A stretch of 64,000 bases of DNA from positions 3,340,001-3,404,000 of the forward strand of contig CP106741.1 of the NCBI GenBank assembly GCA_030323305.1, written 5' to 3'. Positions within the stretch are counted from its first letter, which is position 1; each line of letters opens with the position of its first letter. Positions 1 to 9,142 of this stretch are shown here, one piece after another. The notes beneath the pieces are model-generated. The model was not told the DNA's origin. It saw nothing but the letters and a program-made list of their open reading frames with translations, and searched no databases. A program made the translations under genes and the position numbers. This DNA comes from Paenibacillus sp. CC-CFT747 (GTDB lineage Bacteria > Bacillota > Bacilli > Paenibacillales > NBRC-103111).

Positions 1-327
1 TCTTGGCAATCTCATCGACAATGCGATGGAGGCGGTGCTGGATCAGGAGGAAGGCAGACGGCGGGTGACCGTTTTCCTTACGGATCTTGGGGAGGACCTC
101 ATCGTGGAAGTGGAGGATACCGGCAAAGGAGTTCCCGAGGAAGCAGGCGAGCGGATTTTTGTATCCGGCTTCTCGACCAAGGAGGGGGAAACCGCGGGCT
201 TGGCCTCGCCCTCGTGAAGCAGGCGGCCGAGCAGCTGAACGGGTACGTGACGTACGCTTCGGGCGAGCAGGGAGGGACGGTGTTTACGGTGGTCGTCCCC
301 AAACAGGGAAGGAGGAAAGGGCCATGA
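1..327 (+). CDS. Sensor histidine kinase, C-terminal ATPase domain (partial, frameshifted)
   Basis: Only the GHKL ATP-binding end of a sensor kinase is in the window; the 5' part lies upstream. Reading starts in frame 2: an N box (LGNLIDNAMEAV), a G1 box (VEDTGKGVPEE) and, after a one-base loss in the G run at 184-188, a G2 box (NRGLGLALVKQ). Restoring one G joins the two frames up to a TGA at 325-327. That stop overlaps the ATG of the next gene by 4 bases, so the two form a kinase/regulator operon. N-box spacing and the CitB-type partner suggest a CitA/DcuS/MalK-type sensor of C4-dicarboxylates or citrate; the ligand is an inference because the sensor domain is missing. Confidence 0.8.
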   Translation, partial: SWQSHRQCDGGGAGSGGRQTAGDRFPYGSWGGPHRGSGGYRQRSSRGSRRADFCIRLLDQGGGNRGLGLALVKQAAEQLNGYVTYASGEQGGTVFTVVVPKQGRRKGP

Positions 328-1031
328 TTCAAGTGCTGATCGTGGAGGATGACGTGCGCATTGCCGAGATCAACCGGCGTTTCCTGGAGAAGGTTCCCGG
401 CTTTCAGGTGGTCGGCATCGCCACGGACGGGAAGCAGGCGAGGGAGCATCTGGAGGTGTTTGAGCCGGATCTCGTTCTTCTTGATCTTTATTTTCCCGAT
501 ATGAACGGACTTGACCTGCTTTCCTACATCCAAAGCAGCTACCGGAGGACCGATGTCATCATCATTACGGCGGCCAAGGAGATTGAAACGGTGAGGGAAG
601 CGATCCGCGGAGGGGTCTGCGACTTTATCATCAAACCGGTCATCTTCGAGCGCTTTCAGGAAAAAATGCTTCAGTACCACCGTTACCGCAGCAAGCTGAA
701 CGCCTTGGAGGAGAGCAGCGGCCAGGTCGGGCAGCAGGAGGTGGATGAGCTTCTGCGCGGAGCCGTTCCCGGCCGTGGCCGGGAAGGGGCGGCCGCTTAT
801 CTCCCGAAAGGAATAGACCGGCTGACGATGGAGAAGGTCTCGGCCTTTATCCGGGAGATGGAAGAGAGTGTGACAGCCGAGGAGGTGGGCCGGCGTATGG
901 GCGTGAGCCGCTCCACCGCGCGGCGATACCTGGAATATTTCGTCTCGAAAGGAGAGCTGGAGGCCGATCTGGCTTATGGGACGGTGGGCCGACCCGAACG
1001 GGTTTACCGCAGCCGGATGCGGGAAGGGTAG
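324..1031 (+). CDS. CitB/DcuR-type response regulator
   Basis: 235-residue two-domain regulator. Residues 1-120 are a receiver with the acidic pair D9/D10, phosphoacceptor D54 (in VLLDLYFPDMNG), T82 and K104. Residues about 165-235 form a helix-turn-helix (SVTAEEVGRRMGVSRSTARR) typical of the CitB/DcuR/MalR group, which controls uptake of citrate, malate or other C4-dicarboxylates. The ATG at 324 overlaps the stop of the upstream kinase (ATGA), so translation is coupled. The transporter this pair would control is not in the window downstream; the operon ends at the terminator at 1081. The DNA target and inducer are not visible here. Confidence 0.88.
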   Translation: MIQVLIVEDDVRIAEINRRFLEKVPGFQVVGIATDGKQAREHLEVFEPDLVLLDLYFPDMNGLDLLSYIQSSYRRTDVIIITAAKEIETVREAIRGGVCDFIIKPVIFERFQEKMLQYHRYRSKLNALEESSGQVGQQEVDELLRGAVPGRGREGAAAYLPKGIDRLTMEKVSAFIREMEESVTAEEVGRRMGVSRSTARRYLEYFVSKGELEADLAYGTVGRPERVYRSRMREG

Positions 1032-1080
1032 TTTCCCTGCGGGCAGAGGTCTTTTTCGAAGGAGGAGCAGGGGAACGCAG

Positions 1081-1130
1081 AAAACGGGTCAACTGCGGGG
1101 ACGGGGTCCCCGCCGGTTGACCCGTTTTCC
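1081..1130. terminator. Bidirectional intrinsic terminator
   Basis: Long inverted repeat with outer arms AAAACGGGTCAAC / GTTGACCCGTTTT and an inner GGGGAC/GTCCCC stem. The A-run and T-run at its two ends let it end both the plus-strand response-regulator operon and the minus-strand HAD phosphatase gene. Confidence 0.85.
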
Positions 1131-1131
1131 T

Positions 1132-1909
1132 TTAGCCGAGCAGTCGCAGCAGCTCCTCCAGATGAAGAGCCGTCACGTCCGGCCGGATGCCGAGCGCCTC
1201 GATCTGCTCCCGGTAGTTGGCCGGAGTCGCCACGCCGGTCAGCACGAGCGCCGTCCGGCAGCCGGCTGCGGCTCCCCGCCGATGTCCGTGCGGAGGTTGT
1301 CCCCGACGACCCAGATGTCGTCCGCCGCCAGCCCGAGCCGCTCGATCGCGTACCGCATGATGACCGGCGACGGCTTGCCGATGACGACCGGCTCGACTCC
1401 GGCCGCGGCGGCAAGCGAGGCCCCGAGCGCTCCGGCTCCGGGCGTCAGGCCGCGCTCGGTCGGCAGCAGCAGATCGGGGTTCGTCTGCACATACGAAGCC
1501 CCGTTCAGCAGATGCCGCAGCGCGGCCTCCAGCTTGGCGTAGGAGAACGCCCGGTCGATGCCCTGCACGACGTAATCGGGCGCCTCCTCCGTCAGCTGAA
1601 GCCCGGCCCCGGCGAGCGCCTGCTCCAGGCCCGCCTCGCCGATGAAGGCGACGCGCGCTCCGGGCTTGCGGTCGGCGACATAGCGGGCGGCGGCCTGGGA
1701 GGAGGTGAAGATCTCCTCCTCCCTCGCCTCTACCCCGGCGATGTCCCGCAGGTGGGCGGCCACCTCGGCCGGCACCCGGGAAGAGTTGTTCGTGACGAAG
1801 AGAAAGGAAGGCTTCTTCTCCTTAGTTCCCCGATAAATTCCTTGGCATGCTCGATGGGCTGGGTGCCCGCATACATCGTTCCATCCAAATCGATAAGAAA
1901 CCCCGGCAT
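1132..1909 (-). CDS. NagD/YutF-family HAD phosphatase (two frameshifts)
   Basis: About 259 residues after restoring two bases. The N-terminus carries the HAD motif I (FLIDLDGTMYAG) right after the ATG at 1909; motif II is FVTNNSSR, the cap follows, then K (VIGKPSP) and motif IV (VVGDNLRTDIGG). This is the NagD/AraL/YutF type IIA group, sugar- or nucleotide-phosphate phosphatases of broad range. One C is missing near 1820 (CCC to CC), separating motif I from the rest, and one near 1273, which hides the C-terminus (GCRTALVLTGVATPANY). No partner gene suggests a specific substrate. The first frame opens only because the true N-terminus is out of frame with the main reading frame. Confidence 0.85.
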
Positions 1910-2108
1910 TTCCGTAACCCCCGTTGGCCAATGTCTGTTTCGTCAAACGCGTGAAGGCGTCCGTCAAGCTTCGCTGCAGGACGCCGGCTTTCGACTCTAT
2001 CCTATCAAAATCGCGGGGCAAACCCAACCCCGTTCGCATTTCCCACCCCATAGGAGTACAATGTAACCGTACCCAAAATTCCACCTAAACGAGAGGATGA
2101 TCATCGGT

Positions 2109-3007
2109 ATGGAGAGAAGAAGATTCGGACAGACGGATATGGATGTCAGCATTCTTGGCTTTGGCGGTGCCGAAATCGGCTTTGCCGGCGCCTCTCCCGA
2201 AACGGTGGACAAGCTGCTCGGAAGCGCTCTGGATGCCGGGCTTAACGTCATCGATACGGCGGAATGCTACAACACGAGTGAAGAATTGATCGGAAAGACG
2301 ATCTCGAAACGGAGGGGCGACTATTACCTCTTCACCAAATGCGGACATGCTTCCGGCTTTGACCGCCCCGACTGGGATCCGGCCATGCTCGCCGAAAGCA
2401 TCGACCGCAGCCTGAAGCGCCTCAACACCGACTACGTGGATCTGATTCATCTGCACAGCTGCTCGGAGGACATTCTCCGTCAAGGAGACGTCATTGACGT
2501 GCTGAAGCGCGCGAAGGAAGCCGGCAAAACGCGCTACATCGGCTACAGCGGCGAGAATGAAGCGGCCCTGTTCGCCGTCCAAACGGGAGCGTTCGATTCG
2601 CTTCAAACCTCCATCAACATTGCAGACCAGAGAGGGATCGATCGGATTCTTCCGGAGGCCCGGGAACGGGGGATGGGGGTCATTGCCAAACGTCCCATCG
2701 CGAACGCGGCCTGGAAGACCGGCGCCGAACCGCCCTCGGAGAAATACCATCAGGTCTATTGGGAACGCCTGCGCGAGCTCAATTATGACTTCCTTACCCG
2801 CGGTTTGGAGGAGTCGGTGGGGATCGCCTTGCGCTTCACCCTTTCGCTTCCGGGCGTTCACACGGCGATCGTCGGCACGAACAATCCCGGGCGCTGGGGG
2901 CAGAACGCCGAGCTGCTGGTTCCAGGAAGCTCTCGGATGATCAGATGGAGGAAATCCGCCTCCGCTGGAAGGAAGTCGCCGGAGAGGATTGGGTCGGCCA
3001 GGTGTAA
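2109..3007 (+). CDS. Aldo/keto reductase (one frameshift near the C-terminus)
   Basis: About 299 residues. The start MERRRFGQTDMDVSILGFGG is typical of AKR proteins, followed by the catalytic Asp/Tyr stretch (VIDTAECYN, residues about 47-55), Lys in FTKCGH (about 77) and His in LIHLHS. It should be a cytosolic NADP(H)-dependent (TIM-barrel) oxidoreductase; substrate unknown. The ATG at 2109 is preferred over the in-frame ATG at 2097, because AGAGG at 2092-2096 directly abuts the latter. A G is missing near 2925; restoring it gives the usual ending KLSDDQMEEIRLRW and a TAA at 3005. Monocistronic, with its own terminator. Confidence 0.88.
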
Positions 3008-3019
3008 GAACGGAATCAG

Positions 3020-3048
3020 AAGCTTGCCCTTAGCCGGGTAAGCTTTTT
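3020..3048 (+). terminator. Intrinsic terminator of the aldo/keto reductase gene
   Basis: AAGCTTGCCC, short loop, GGGTAAGCTT then TTT, beginning 12 bases after the stop codon. Confidence 0.75.
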
Positions 3049-3240
3049 AATTTGCATCTTGTCGACCGAAGGTTGTTACCCATTCTCGTTCGTTAATGTA
3101 ACGTTTGGCTTGACGCCGAGCAAGCCGGCCTGCTGACAAAGTCCCCGCTTTTTCGTTAGGAGCAGGGCTTTTTGCGCGTTCATATCATTGCCGCCTCCGC
3201 ATTCTTTCCACCCCCGTATACTTGTCAGGGCCCAATCAGG

Positions 3241-3300
3241 TATAATGAAAAAGGAAAACAAAGGCAGGAGAAAGCCGGTCCGGCTTTTTCGGCTTTTTTA
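3241..3300 (+). promoter_or_regulatory. -10 box and leader hairpin upstream of the SDR gene
   Basis: A consensus TATAAT sits at 3241-3246, without a good -35. About 25-45 bases downstream is a hairpin (AAAGCCG, 3-base loop, CGGCTTT at 3271-3287) followed by two T tracts, which looks like a terminator inside the 5' leader. AGGAGG at 3335-3340 then serves the ATG at 3349. Together this could be an attenuator, but the stem is short. The rest of 3049-3240 shows nothing I recognise. Confidence 0.4.
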
Positions 3301-3348
3301 TATTCAGGACCGATAAGGGTGCAAAGCCGGCTTCAGGAGGACATTGCG

Positions 3349-4129
3349 ATGAAGACATCGTTTACCAATAAAATCATATGGATTACAGGGGCGTCGAGCG
3401 GAATAGGCGCCCTGATGGCCCGCCGTCTGTCGGAGCTTGGCGCCGAGCTCATCCTGACGGCCCGTTCGGAGGATAAGCTCCGGGAGATCGCGGCAGGCCT
3501 GCCCGGTCCATCCGTTGCGATTCCGATGGATGTGGCCTCGGAGGAACAGGTCAACCGTACGGCGGAGCAGATTCTGGCCCGGTACGGAAGGATCGATATC
3601 CTGATCAACAATGCCGGCTACGGAGTCTTTGAACGGGTGGAGGATGCTTCCTCGACACCATCGAAGACATGATGAACGTCAATTACTTCGGAACCGTGCG
3701 CTGCATCAAGGCGGTGCTGCCGTCCATGCGGCAGGCCGGAAGGGGGCATATCGTGAACATCGCCTCCATGGCAGGCAAGATCGGCTCCGCCAAGTCGAGC
3801 GGTTACTCCGCGAGCAAGCATGCCGTCCTGGGCTTCACGAACTGTCTCCGCCAGGAGCTTGCCGGCACGGGAATCGGCCTCACGGCCGTTAACCCGGGGC
3901 CCATCGACACCCCTTCTTCGAAAGGGCGGACCCGTCGGGAACCTATGTCAACAATGTGCGCTGGTTTATGCTTAAGCCGGAGAAGGTGGCGGAAGCCGTG
4001 ATAGCGGGGATCGAACGGAAGAAGGCGGAGGTCAACCTCCCTTTTACCGCCAATGCGGGCGTAAAGCTGTATCAGCTGTTTCCCCGGCTCTTGGACCGGG
4101 TGGCCATCCGGATGCTGAGCAAGAAATGA
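3349..4129 (+). CDS. Short-chain dehydrogenase/reductase (two frameshifts)
   Basis: About 260 residues after repair. Rossmann motif TGASSGIG at residues 14-21, NNAG near 88-91 (LINNAGYG), catalytic Ser in VNIASMAG and the YSASK active-site motif. It is a classical cytosolic NAD(P)-dependent SDR, close to the YqjQ/DltE-like group; substrate unknown. One C is missing near 3650 (before [15 protein letters not shown]) and one near 3910 (in [14 protein letters not shown]). The frames then join into a normal C-terminus ending at the TGA 4127-4129. It is followed by an ECF sigma gene 24 bases later, which may be cotranscribed. Confidence 0.88.
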
Positions 4130-4153
4130 TGCTGCCGATTCGTGGAGGTACCC

Positions 4154-4729
4154 ATGCCTAATCATCTTGTCCTTCTTTTTACCTCAAATTATTACAGCCT
4201 TCCCCGCAGCCTGCAGCAGAGCATTTATTACGAGTTCTACCAAATGGTCTATCCCCTTATTTATTTCATTCTCAAGGACCACGGAACGGCGGAGGATATT
4301 GTTCAGGAAGCGTTTCTCCGCGCCATCCGCAAGGCCGACCAGCTGAAGGATGTGGACAAGCTGGAGGGCTGGATCAAGACGCTGGCCCGCAACGTAACCC
4401 TCAACCATCTTAGGAAATTTTCGCGAAACCGTGAGGAATTGGACGCTGAAGATGTCTTTCAACATAGAGACCCCTCCCTTCCGAATGCAGCGCTTCCGGT
4501 GGAGGAGGAGGTGGAGCTTCGTCTGATGAGGCAGTCGATCGCCCGTTACCTGGATGAATTGAAGCCCGACTACCGTCAGATGATCGAGATGCGCTGGATT
4601 CAGAACCTTTCCTATAAGGAAATGGCCGCCGCCCTGAATGTGACAGAAGGAACGGTCCGGCAGAAGCTTTACCGGGCGAGGGAGGCCATCCGGCACCGAT
4701 TCCATGAAGAATGGGGAACAAGAGAATGA
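4154..4729 (+). CDS. ECF RNA polymerase sigma factor
   Basis: 191 residues, the normal size for a group 4 sigma factor. Region 2 (residues about 25-95) includes FILKDHGTAEDIVQEAFLRA and a TLARNVTLNHLRK helix; region 4 (about 130-185) carries SYKEMAAALNVTEGTVRQKL, a sigma HTH. The start at the ATG 4154 is 4 bases after GGAGGT; an in-frame GTG at 4142 has no Shine-Dalgarno. Its TGA overlaps the ATG of a membrane protein, which is the classic sigma/anti-sigma arrangement, so activity is probably controlled by sequestration at the membrane. Target promoters are unknown. Confidence 0.9.
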   Translation: MPNHLVLLFTSNYYSLPRSLQQSIYYEFYQMVYPLIYFILKDHGTAEDIVQEAFLRAIRKADQLKDVDKLEGWIKTLARNVTLNHLRKFSRNREELDAEDVFQHRDPSLPNAALPVEEEVELRLMRQSIARYLDELKPDYRQMIEMRWIQNLSYKEMAAALNVTEGTVRQKLYRAREAIRHRFHEEWGTRE

Positions 4730-5516
4730 AGAATTCGGATCAGGAACAGTTTGACGAGCTGTGGAAGAAGGCGTTGGAGGAAAGCTACCGGATTGAAGTG
4801 CCGGATCCGTCGGCCTCCTGGGCGAAGGTTTCCCTTCAGCTCGAGAAAGAGCGGAGGAGGAGGCTTGGCAAACGCCGGGTAGCCATGGTGGCCGTGACCG
4901 CGGCTTCTCTGCTGATTGGGGGAACGGTATTCAGTGTGCCGGTGGAGACCAATGCGTATAATCCCATTACCAAAATGCTGAATAATTTAAAAGGCGATCT
5001 GGTTACGTTCTTTAACGGGGTGGATGAGAAGAATACCTCCGGGGCGAAGACGGATTCTCCTCCGGCCGAATTTGAAGGGCAGCATGGAGGGAGAAGGAGC
5101 AGAAAGACAAGCGCCCAGTGGACCCCGTTAACGGGATGCTCAGCCTGAGTGAAGCGGAGAAGGGGCTGTCGTTTCCGCTGGCCAAGCCTGCGTATCTTCC
5201 TGACGGCTACTCGTTTGCTTTTGCCATTCCCTATGAATCCAACGGAACGACCTTCGAAGGGGTCAACCTCATCTACAAGAGCGGGGATAAGCCGATCCTC
5301 CAGATCACCGAACGGACGCTGGCTACCTTTAATCAGTTCTCCCAGAAGTTTACGGACCACGTGACCGATATTGAAATTAACGGAAACCCGGGAAAACTTA
5401 TGATCACTAGGGAAAGTCGGGTGCAAGTTCTGCTCAGGAAGCCCTCTTCCTTTATTTATATCATGAGCGAGCTGCCGAAGGAGGAGGTTGTCCGCATCCT
5501 GGAAAGCGCCAAATAA
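4726..5516 (+). CDS. Membrane anti-sigma factor, DUF4367-like (one frameshift)
   Basis: About 263 residues. An N-terminal helical segment of about 45 residues (sigma-binding side) ends in a very basic patch (ERRRRLGKRR), followed by one membrane helix (VAMVAVTAASLLIGG, about 46-63). The extracytoplasmic part ends in a DUF4367-like domain (LPDGYSFAFAIP through LPKEEVVRILESAK). One G is missing near 5089-5091; restoring it links HGG to EKEQKDKRPVDPVNG. Its ATG overlaps the sigma stop (ATGA). From the arrangement I infer that it holds the upstream sigma factor inactive. No obvious site-1 protease gene is nearby. Confidence 0.82.
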
Positions 5517-5616
5517 AAGCTCTCCTGACCTCCCCAAGGAAGGCGGGCGGGCATCAACCGAAGGAGGTAGACTTGACGATCAAGCAAGCAGGAAGTCCCT
5601 GGCACAGGCCGGGGAC

Positions 5617-5654
5617 TTTTGCTATACTGGGCAGTGAATCTGATAACGCTTACA
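5617..5654 (+). promoter_or_regulatory. Extended -10 promoter with a perfect cre box over the start site
   Basis: TGC-TATACT (extended -10, hexamer at 5623-5628) is followed at 5641-5654 by TGATAACGCTTACA, which fits the catabolite-responsive element consensus TGWNANCGNTNWCA at every fixed position. Placed just after the expected start (about 5635), it would let CcpA block transcription of the molybdopterin oxidoreductase gene at 5805. The rest of the 170-base leader holds a weak hairpin only. The region 5517-5616 shows nothing recognisable. Confidence 0.65.
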
Positions 5655-5804
5655 GGAGGTCCCTTGCTGGGAAGGGTTGTCGGTCGGGTCCTGTCCTTTT
5701 CCACAAGCAGAGGCAGTTTGTCCTGACGTGCCGCAAGACGATGAATTCCAGCCGGAATCGTTCTCGAGGGCTTTTTTTGCTTCTGTAAGAAAAAGGGGAA
5801 GGTT

Positions 5805-8157
5805 ATGGGCCAAACCAAGCACACGGGCCGGATCCGGCTGCCCGCCAGGCCCGATCCCGGATTGTGGGTAAGCCGGGTGCCGTTCGGTCTCGGCCGGATC
5901 AAGCCGCACCACATCCGGGATACGATGAAGGTGGTCTGGGAGAACCGGGACAGCCTGCCGTATGCCTACCGCATTCTGACGCAGGGCGTATGCGACGGCT
6001 GTGCGCTCGGGGTGTCCGGTCTGTATGACCAGACGCTTACGGGACCGCACGTCTGCACGACGCGGCTTAATGTCCTGCGGCTGAATACGATGCCGGCGAT
6101 CCAGCCGGAGCAGCTTCACGCGGACATCGCCGAGCTCCGGAAGCTGGACAGCACGGCGCTGCGCAAGCTGGGCCGGCTGCCTTATCCGCTGCTGCGGCAG
6201 AAGGAGAGCGCTCGTTCCGCCGGATCTCCTGGGACGAAGCACTGGACCGGATAGCCGCCAAGATCCGCAGCATCGATCCGAAGCAGCTCGCGTTCTATTT
6301 GACCGCACGGGGCATCACGAATGAAGTCTATTATGCCGCCGCGAAGGCGGCCCGGTTTATCGGGACTAACAACATAGACAACGCCTCGCGCATCTGCCAT
6401 TCCCCGTCGAAGACCGCGCTTAAGCGCTCGGTGGGCATCGGCGCCTCTTCCTGCAGCTACAAGGACTGGATCGGGACGGACGTCCTGGTGTTCTGGGGAA
6501 GCGTGGCGGCCAACAACCAGCCGGTCTCGACGAAGTACATGTATGCCGCCAAACGGCGGGGCACGAAGATCCTCGTCATCAACCCCTACCGCGAGCCCGC
6601 TATGGAGGGGTATTGGATCCCTTCCATCGCCGAGTCGGCTCTCTTCGGAACGAAGCTCGCCGATGATTTCTACCAGGTGAACATCGGTGGGGACATCGCT
6701 TTCATGCACGGGGTGATGAAGCACTGGTTCGACATGGAGGAGGAGCGGACGGGCTCGGCCATTGACCATGCTTACGTCCGTGAGCATGTCAACGGCTACG
6801 AGGAGCTCCGGGAGCATGTAACGAGCCAGCAATGGGAGCTCTTGGAGGAATCGTCCGGGCTGTCCCGGGAGCGCATGCGGGAGTTCGCCCGGCTGCTGGC
6901 CGGGGCCCGTTCCGGCGTGTTCGTCTGGAGCATGGGCCTGACCCAGCACCGGTTCGGGACCGACAACATCTCGCAGGTGGCCAATCTGGCGCTGCTGCGC
7001 GGATTTCTCGGCCGCGAGCACTGCGGCCTGATGCCCATCCGCGGGCACAGCGGAGTCCAGGGCTCGGGCGAGATGGGAGCGGACCCGTTCTCCCTGCCGG
7101 GGGGCGAGTTCAAGGAAGAGGACATCACGCGGATGGAGAGCGTCTGGGGCTTCCCTATCCCCCGCTGGCAGGGCGACATCGTCGGGGTGTCGCTGGAGAA
7201 CGCCCGGCTTCCCGACGACCATGAACGCCGGCTGAAGGTGTTCTACACGTCAGGAGGCAATTTCCTCGAGACGATGCCCGATCCGGACTTCGTGCGCACC
7301 TGTCTGGAGAACGTGGAGCTCCGGGTGCACCAGGACATTGTGCTGAACACCTCGACGCTGTTGGACGCCCGGGAGGAAGTCATCGTGCTGCCGGCCATGA
7401 CCCGCTACGAGCAGCCGGGAGGGGAACGTCCACCTCCACCGAGCGGATGGTTTATTATTCACCGGAGATCGAGGGCCCGCGTCCCGGCGAAGCCCGCGCC
7501 GAATGGTTTATCTACGGGGAGCTGGCGGCCCGGGTGAAGCCGGAGGGTGACCGGCTGGCGGCGTTCCGGGATGCGGCGGCCGTGCGCGAGGAAATCGCCA
7601 GGGCGGCCCCGGCTTACGACGGCATCCAGCACCTTCGCGGGAAGGGAGACGTGTTCCAGTGGGGCGGGGCCTGGCTGTGTGAGGGCGGAGTATGCCCGAC
7701 CCCGGACGGCCGCGGCCGCCTGATCCCCGTCGAGCTCCCGGAGCTGCGCAAGCCGGAGGGCAGGTTCTTCGCCACGACGCGCCGGGGGAAGCAGTTCAAC
7801 TCCATGGTGTTCGGGGAGAAGGATGCCTTCAACGGGGCGGACCGGTACGATATTCTGATGAATCCCGAAGACGCGGCCGCCCTTTCCATAGAGCAGGGAA
7901 ACGCCGTCGTCGTCTACAACCGGAACGGGCTGATGCACGCCCGGATGAAGACGGCGAACATCGCTCCCGGCAATGTCGAGTTGTTCTGGCCGGAGGGCAA
8001 TGTTCTCTTCCGCAAAGGCGTTTATGAGCCGGAAGCAGGCATTCCCGAATACAACACGGACGTGGTCGTGGAGAAGGCGGAAACCTATCACGCGTTGAAG
8101 GATACCCGGTATGTGGAGAAGAGGATGGAAGAGCTGGAGCTCGATAGTCCGGGGTAA
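5805..8157 (+). CDS. FdhF/YdeP-family molybdopterin oxidoreductase (two frameshifts)
   Basis: About 784 residues. The N-terminus holds three cysteines (GVCDGCALG near 65-68 and HVC near 86) expected to bind an Fe-S cluster. Then come the molybdopterin guanine dinucleotide domains (ARGITNEVYYAAAKAARFIG; GSVAANNQPVSTKYMYAA; FYTSGGNFLETMPDPDF) and a C-terminal MGD-binding barrel (GDRYDIL-like MNPEDAAALSI). It matches the FdhF/YdeP type (formate dehydrogenase H-like, cytosolic); the true substrate of YdeP-like enzymes is uncertain. Frames shift at about 6213 (ARFRRISWDEA restored by one G) and about 7421 (PGGGTSTSTERMVYYSPEI). Monocistronic, with a cre box at its promoter. No FdhD or accessory gene is adjacent. 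Confidence 0.85.
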
Positions 8158-8277
8158 GGCAGGCCGGAAGAGGAATAGGGCTTATTAGTCCGGGGTTCGG
8201 CAAACGGGAGGAAAAAAGGGATTATCAGAGGGGTGCCTTGTCGGCCGCGGCAGATCATCCGCTCTTCAAAGAAGGAT

Positions 8278-8328
8278 GAAAAAGGGCGGTGCTCCCGGGC
8301 CGGACAGATCCGGACCCAGGGCACCGCC
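8278..8328 (-). terminator. Intrinsic terminator of the minus-strand secreted protein gene
   Basis: GC-rich inverted repeat with outer arms GGCGGTGC / GCACCGCC, followed in minus orientation by CTTTTTC, 8 bases after the stop at 8336. Confidence 0.75.
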
Positions 8329-8335
8329 TCAAGCA

Positions 8336-8899
8336 TTAGTTGACGAGATAATAGCTGCCCACGGTCGTGCCGTTCTCGGTTACGCCGTTATGAGCGACGG
8401 AATGATACCCGATGACGCGGTAGTAGTAGCCTCTAGGCTGGACGGTATCGGTTCCTTCTCCGATAAAGGGAGAATCGAAGCGGACCCAGAACGGGGAATA
8501 CGCCACGTCAACCCAGCTCGAGCCAGTCCAGCGCTGAACCGTAAGGGAGATGCTGATGGAATCAACGATGACGGAGGCATAGGTGGAGCCGCTGTAGTGA
8601 ATGTTGCCGTTGCCCGGGGACCCGATGGTCACATTGCCGGTGGCGAGATACTGATGGTTAGGGTCAAAGTCGCTGCCCATCGACTGCATGTTCCCCGAGG
8701 AGTCCGTACCGGAGGTCGCAGAGCCGGTCGTCGTGCCGGGGAAGTACCGGGTAACGCTGTCGGAGATTGGGGGCGGAGAGGTCTTGGCCCCATGCTCCTT
8801 AGGAGCGGCGGAGGCGGTTGCGGCGCTCATCAGGATAGTCAGTATGAGGCCGATCATGATGAAGGGGAGTTTCCGAATACGGTAGTTCTTTGGATACAT
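8336..8899 (-). CDS. Secreted protein, DUF6147-like
   Basis: 187 residues with an N-terminal signal peptide (basic MYPKNYRIRK, then LPFIMIGLILTILMSAATASA, cleavage near 32). The mature part is Ser/Gly/Thr rich and predicted all-beta. It contains ATGNVTIGSPGNGNIHYSG and VDSISISLTVQRWTGSSWVDV, which resemble the DUF6147 secreted proteins of Bacillales. That family has no established function. A strong Shine-Dalgarno (AAGGAGGG in minus sense) precedes the ATG at 8899. Monocistronic, with its own terminator. The assignment to DUF6147 is from memory of the family pattern. Confidence 0.75.
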   Translation of the reverse strand: MYPKNYRIRKLPFIMIGLILTILMSAATASAAPKEHGAKTSPPPISDSVTRYFPGTTTGSATSGTDSSGNMQSMGSDFDPNHQYLATGNVTIGSPGNGNIHYSGSTYASVIVDSISISLTVQRWTGSSWVDVAYSPFWVRFDSPFIGEGTDTVQPRGYYYRVIGYHSVAHNGVTENGTTVGSYYLVN

Positions 8900-8921
8900 G
8901 GGTATCCCTCCTTAAGATAGT

Positions 8922-8940
8922 TGTGCGCTCGCACATTATA
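8922..8940 (-). promoter_or_regulatory. -10 box with an abutting perfect palindrome
   Basis: In minus sense a consensus TATAAT (plus-strand ATTATA, 8935-8940) is directly followed by a palindrome with 6-bp arms, TGTGCG-CT-CGCACA (plus strand 8922-8935), at the expected transcription start of the secreted-protein gene. It could be an operator or a leader hairpin. Confidence 0.45.
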
Positions 8941-9142
8941 AAGGACACCATAACTTGGGTTTTTGTTACAGGAAAAAAGTAACTTTTTTTTGAACCTGTC
9001 GTTTTGCTGATATTTGTCGAAGGTAGGCGGTTGGGACCGGATTTTTCATCCAGCCTTTTCGGGGGTAAACTTTGAATAGTCCAGTGACCGGTTAATTTGT
9101 AATAGCAAGAATAAACTTTAATAGAAGGAAGGGGAACCCAAC

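Noticed and set aside
5600-5622. TGGCAC...TTGC resembling a sigma-54 promoter before the molybdoenzyme gene
   Set aside because: The GG-to-GC distance is far larger than the 10 bases sigma-54 needs; the extended -10 explains the promoter better.
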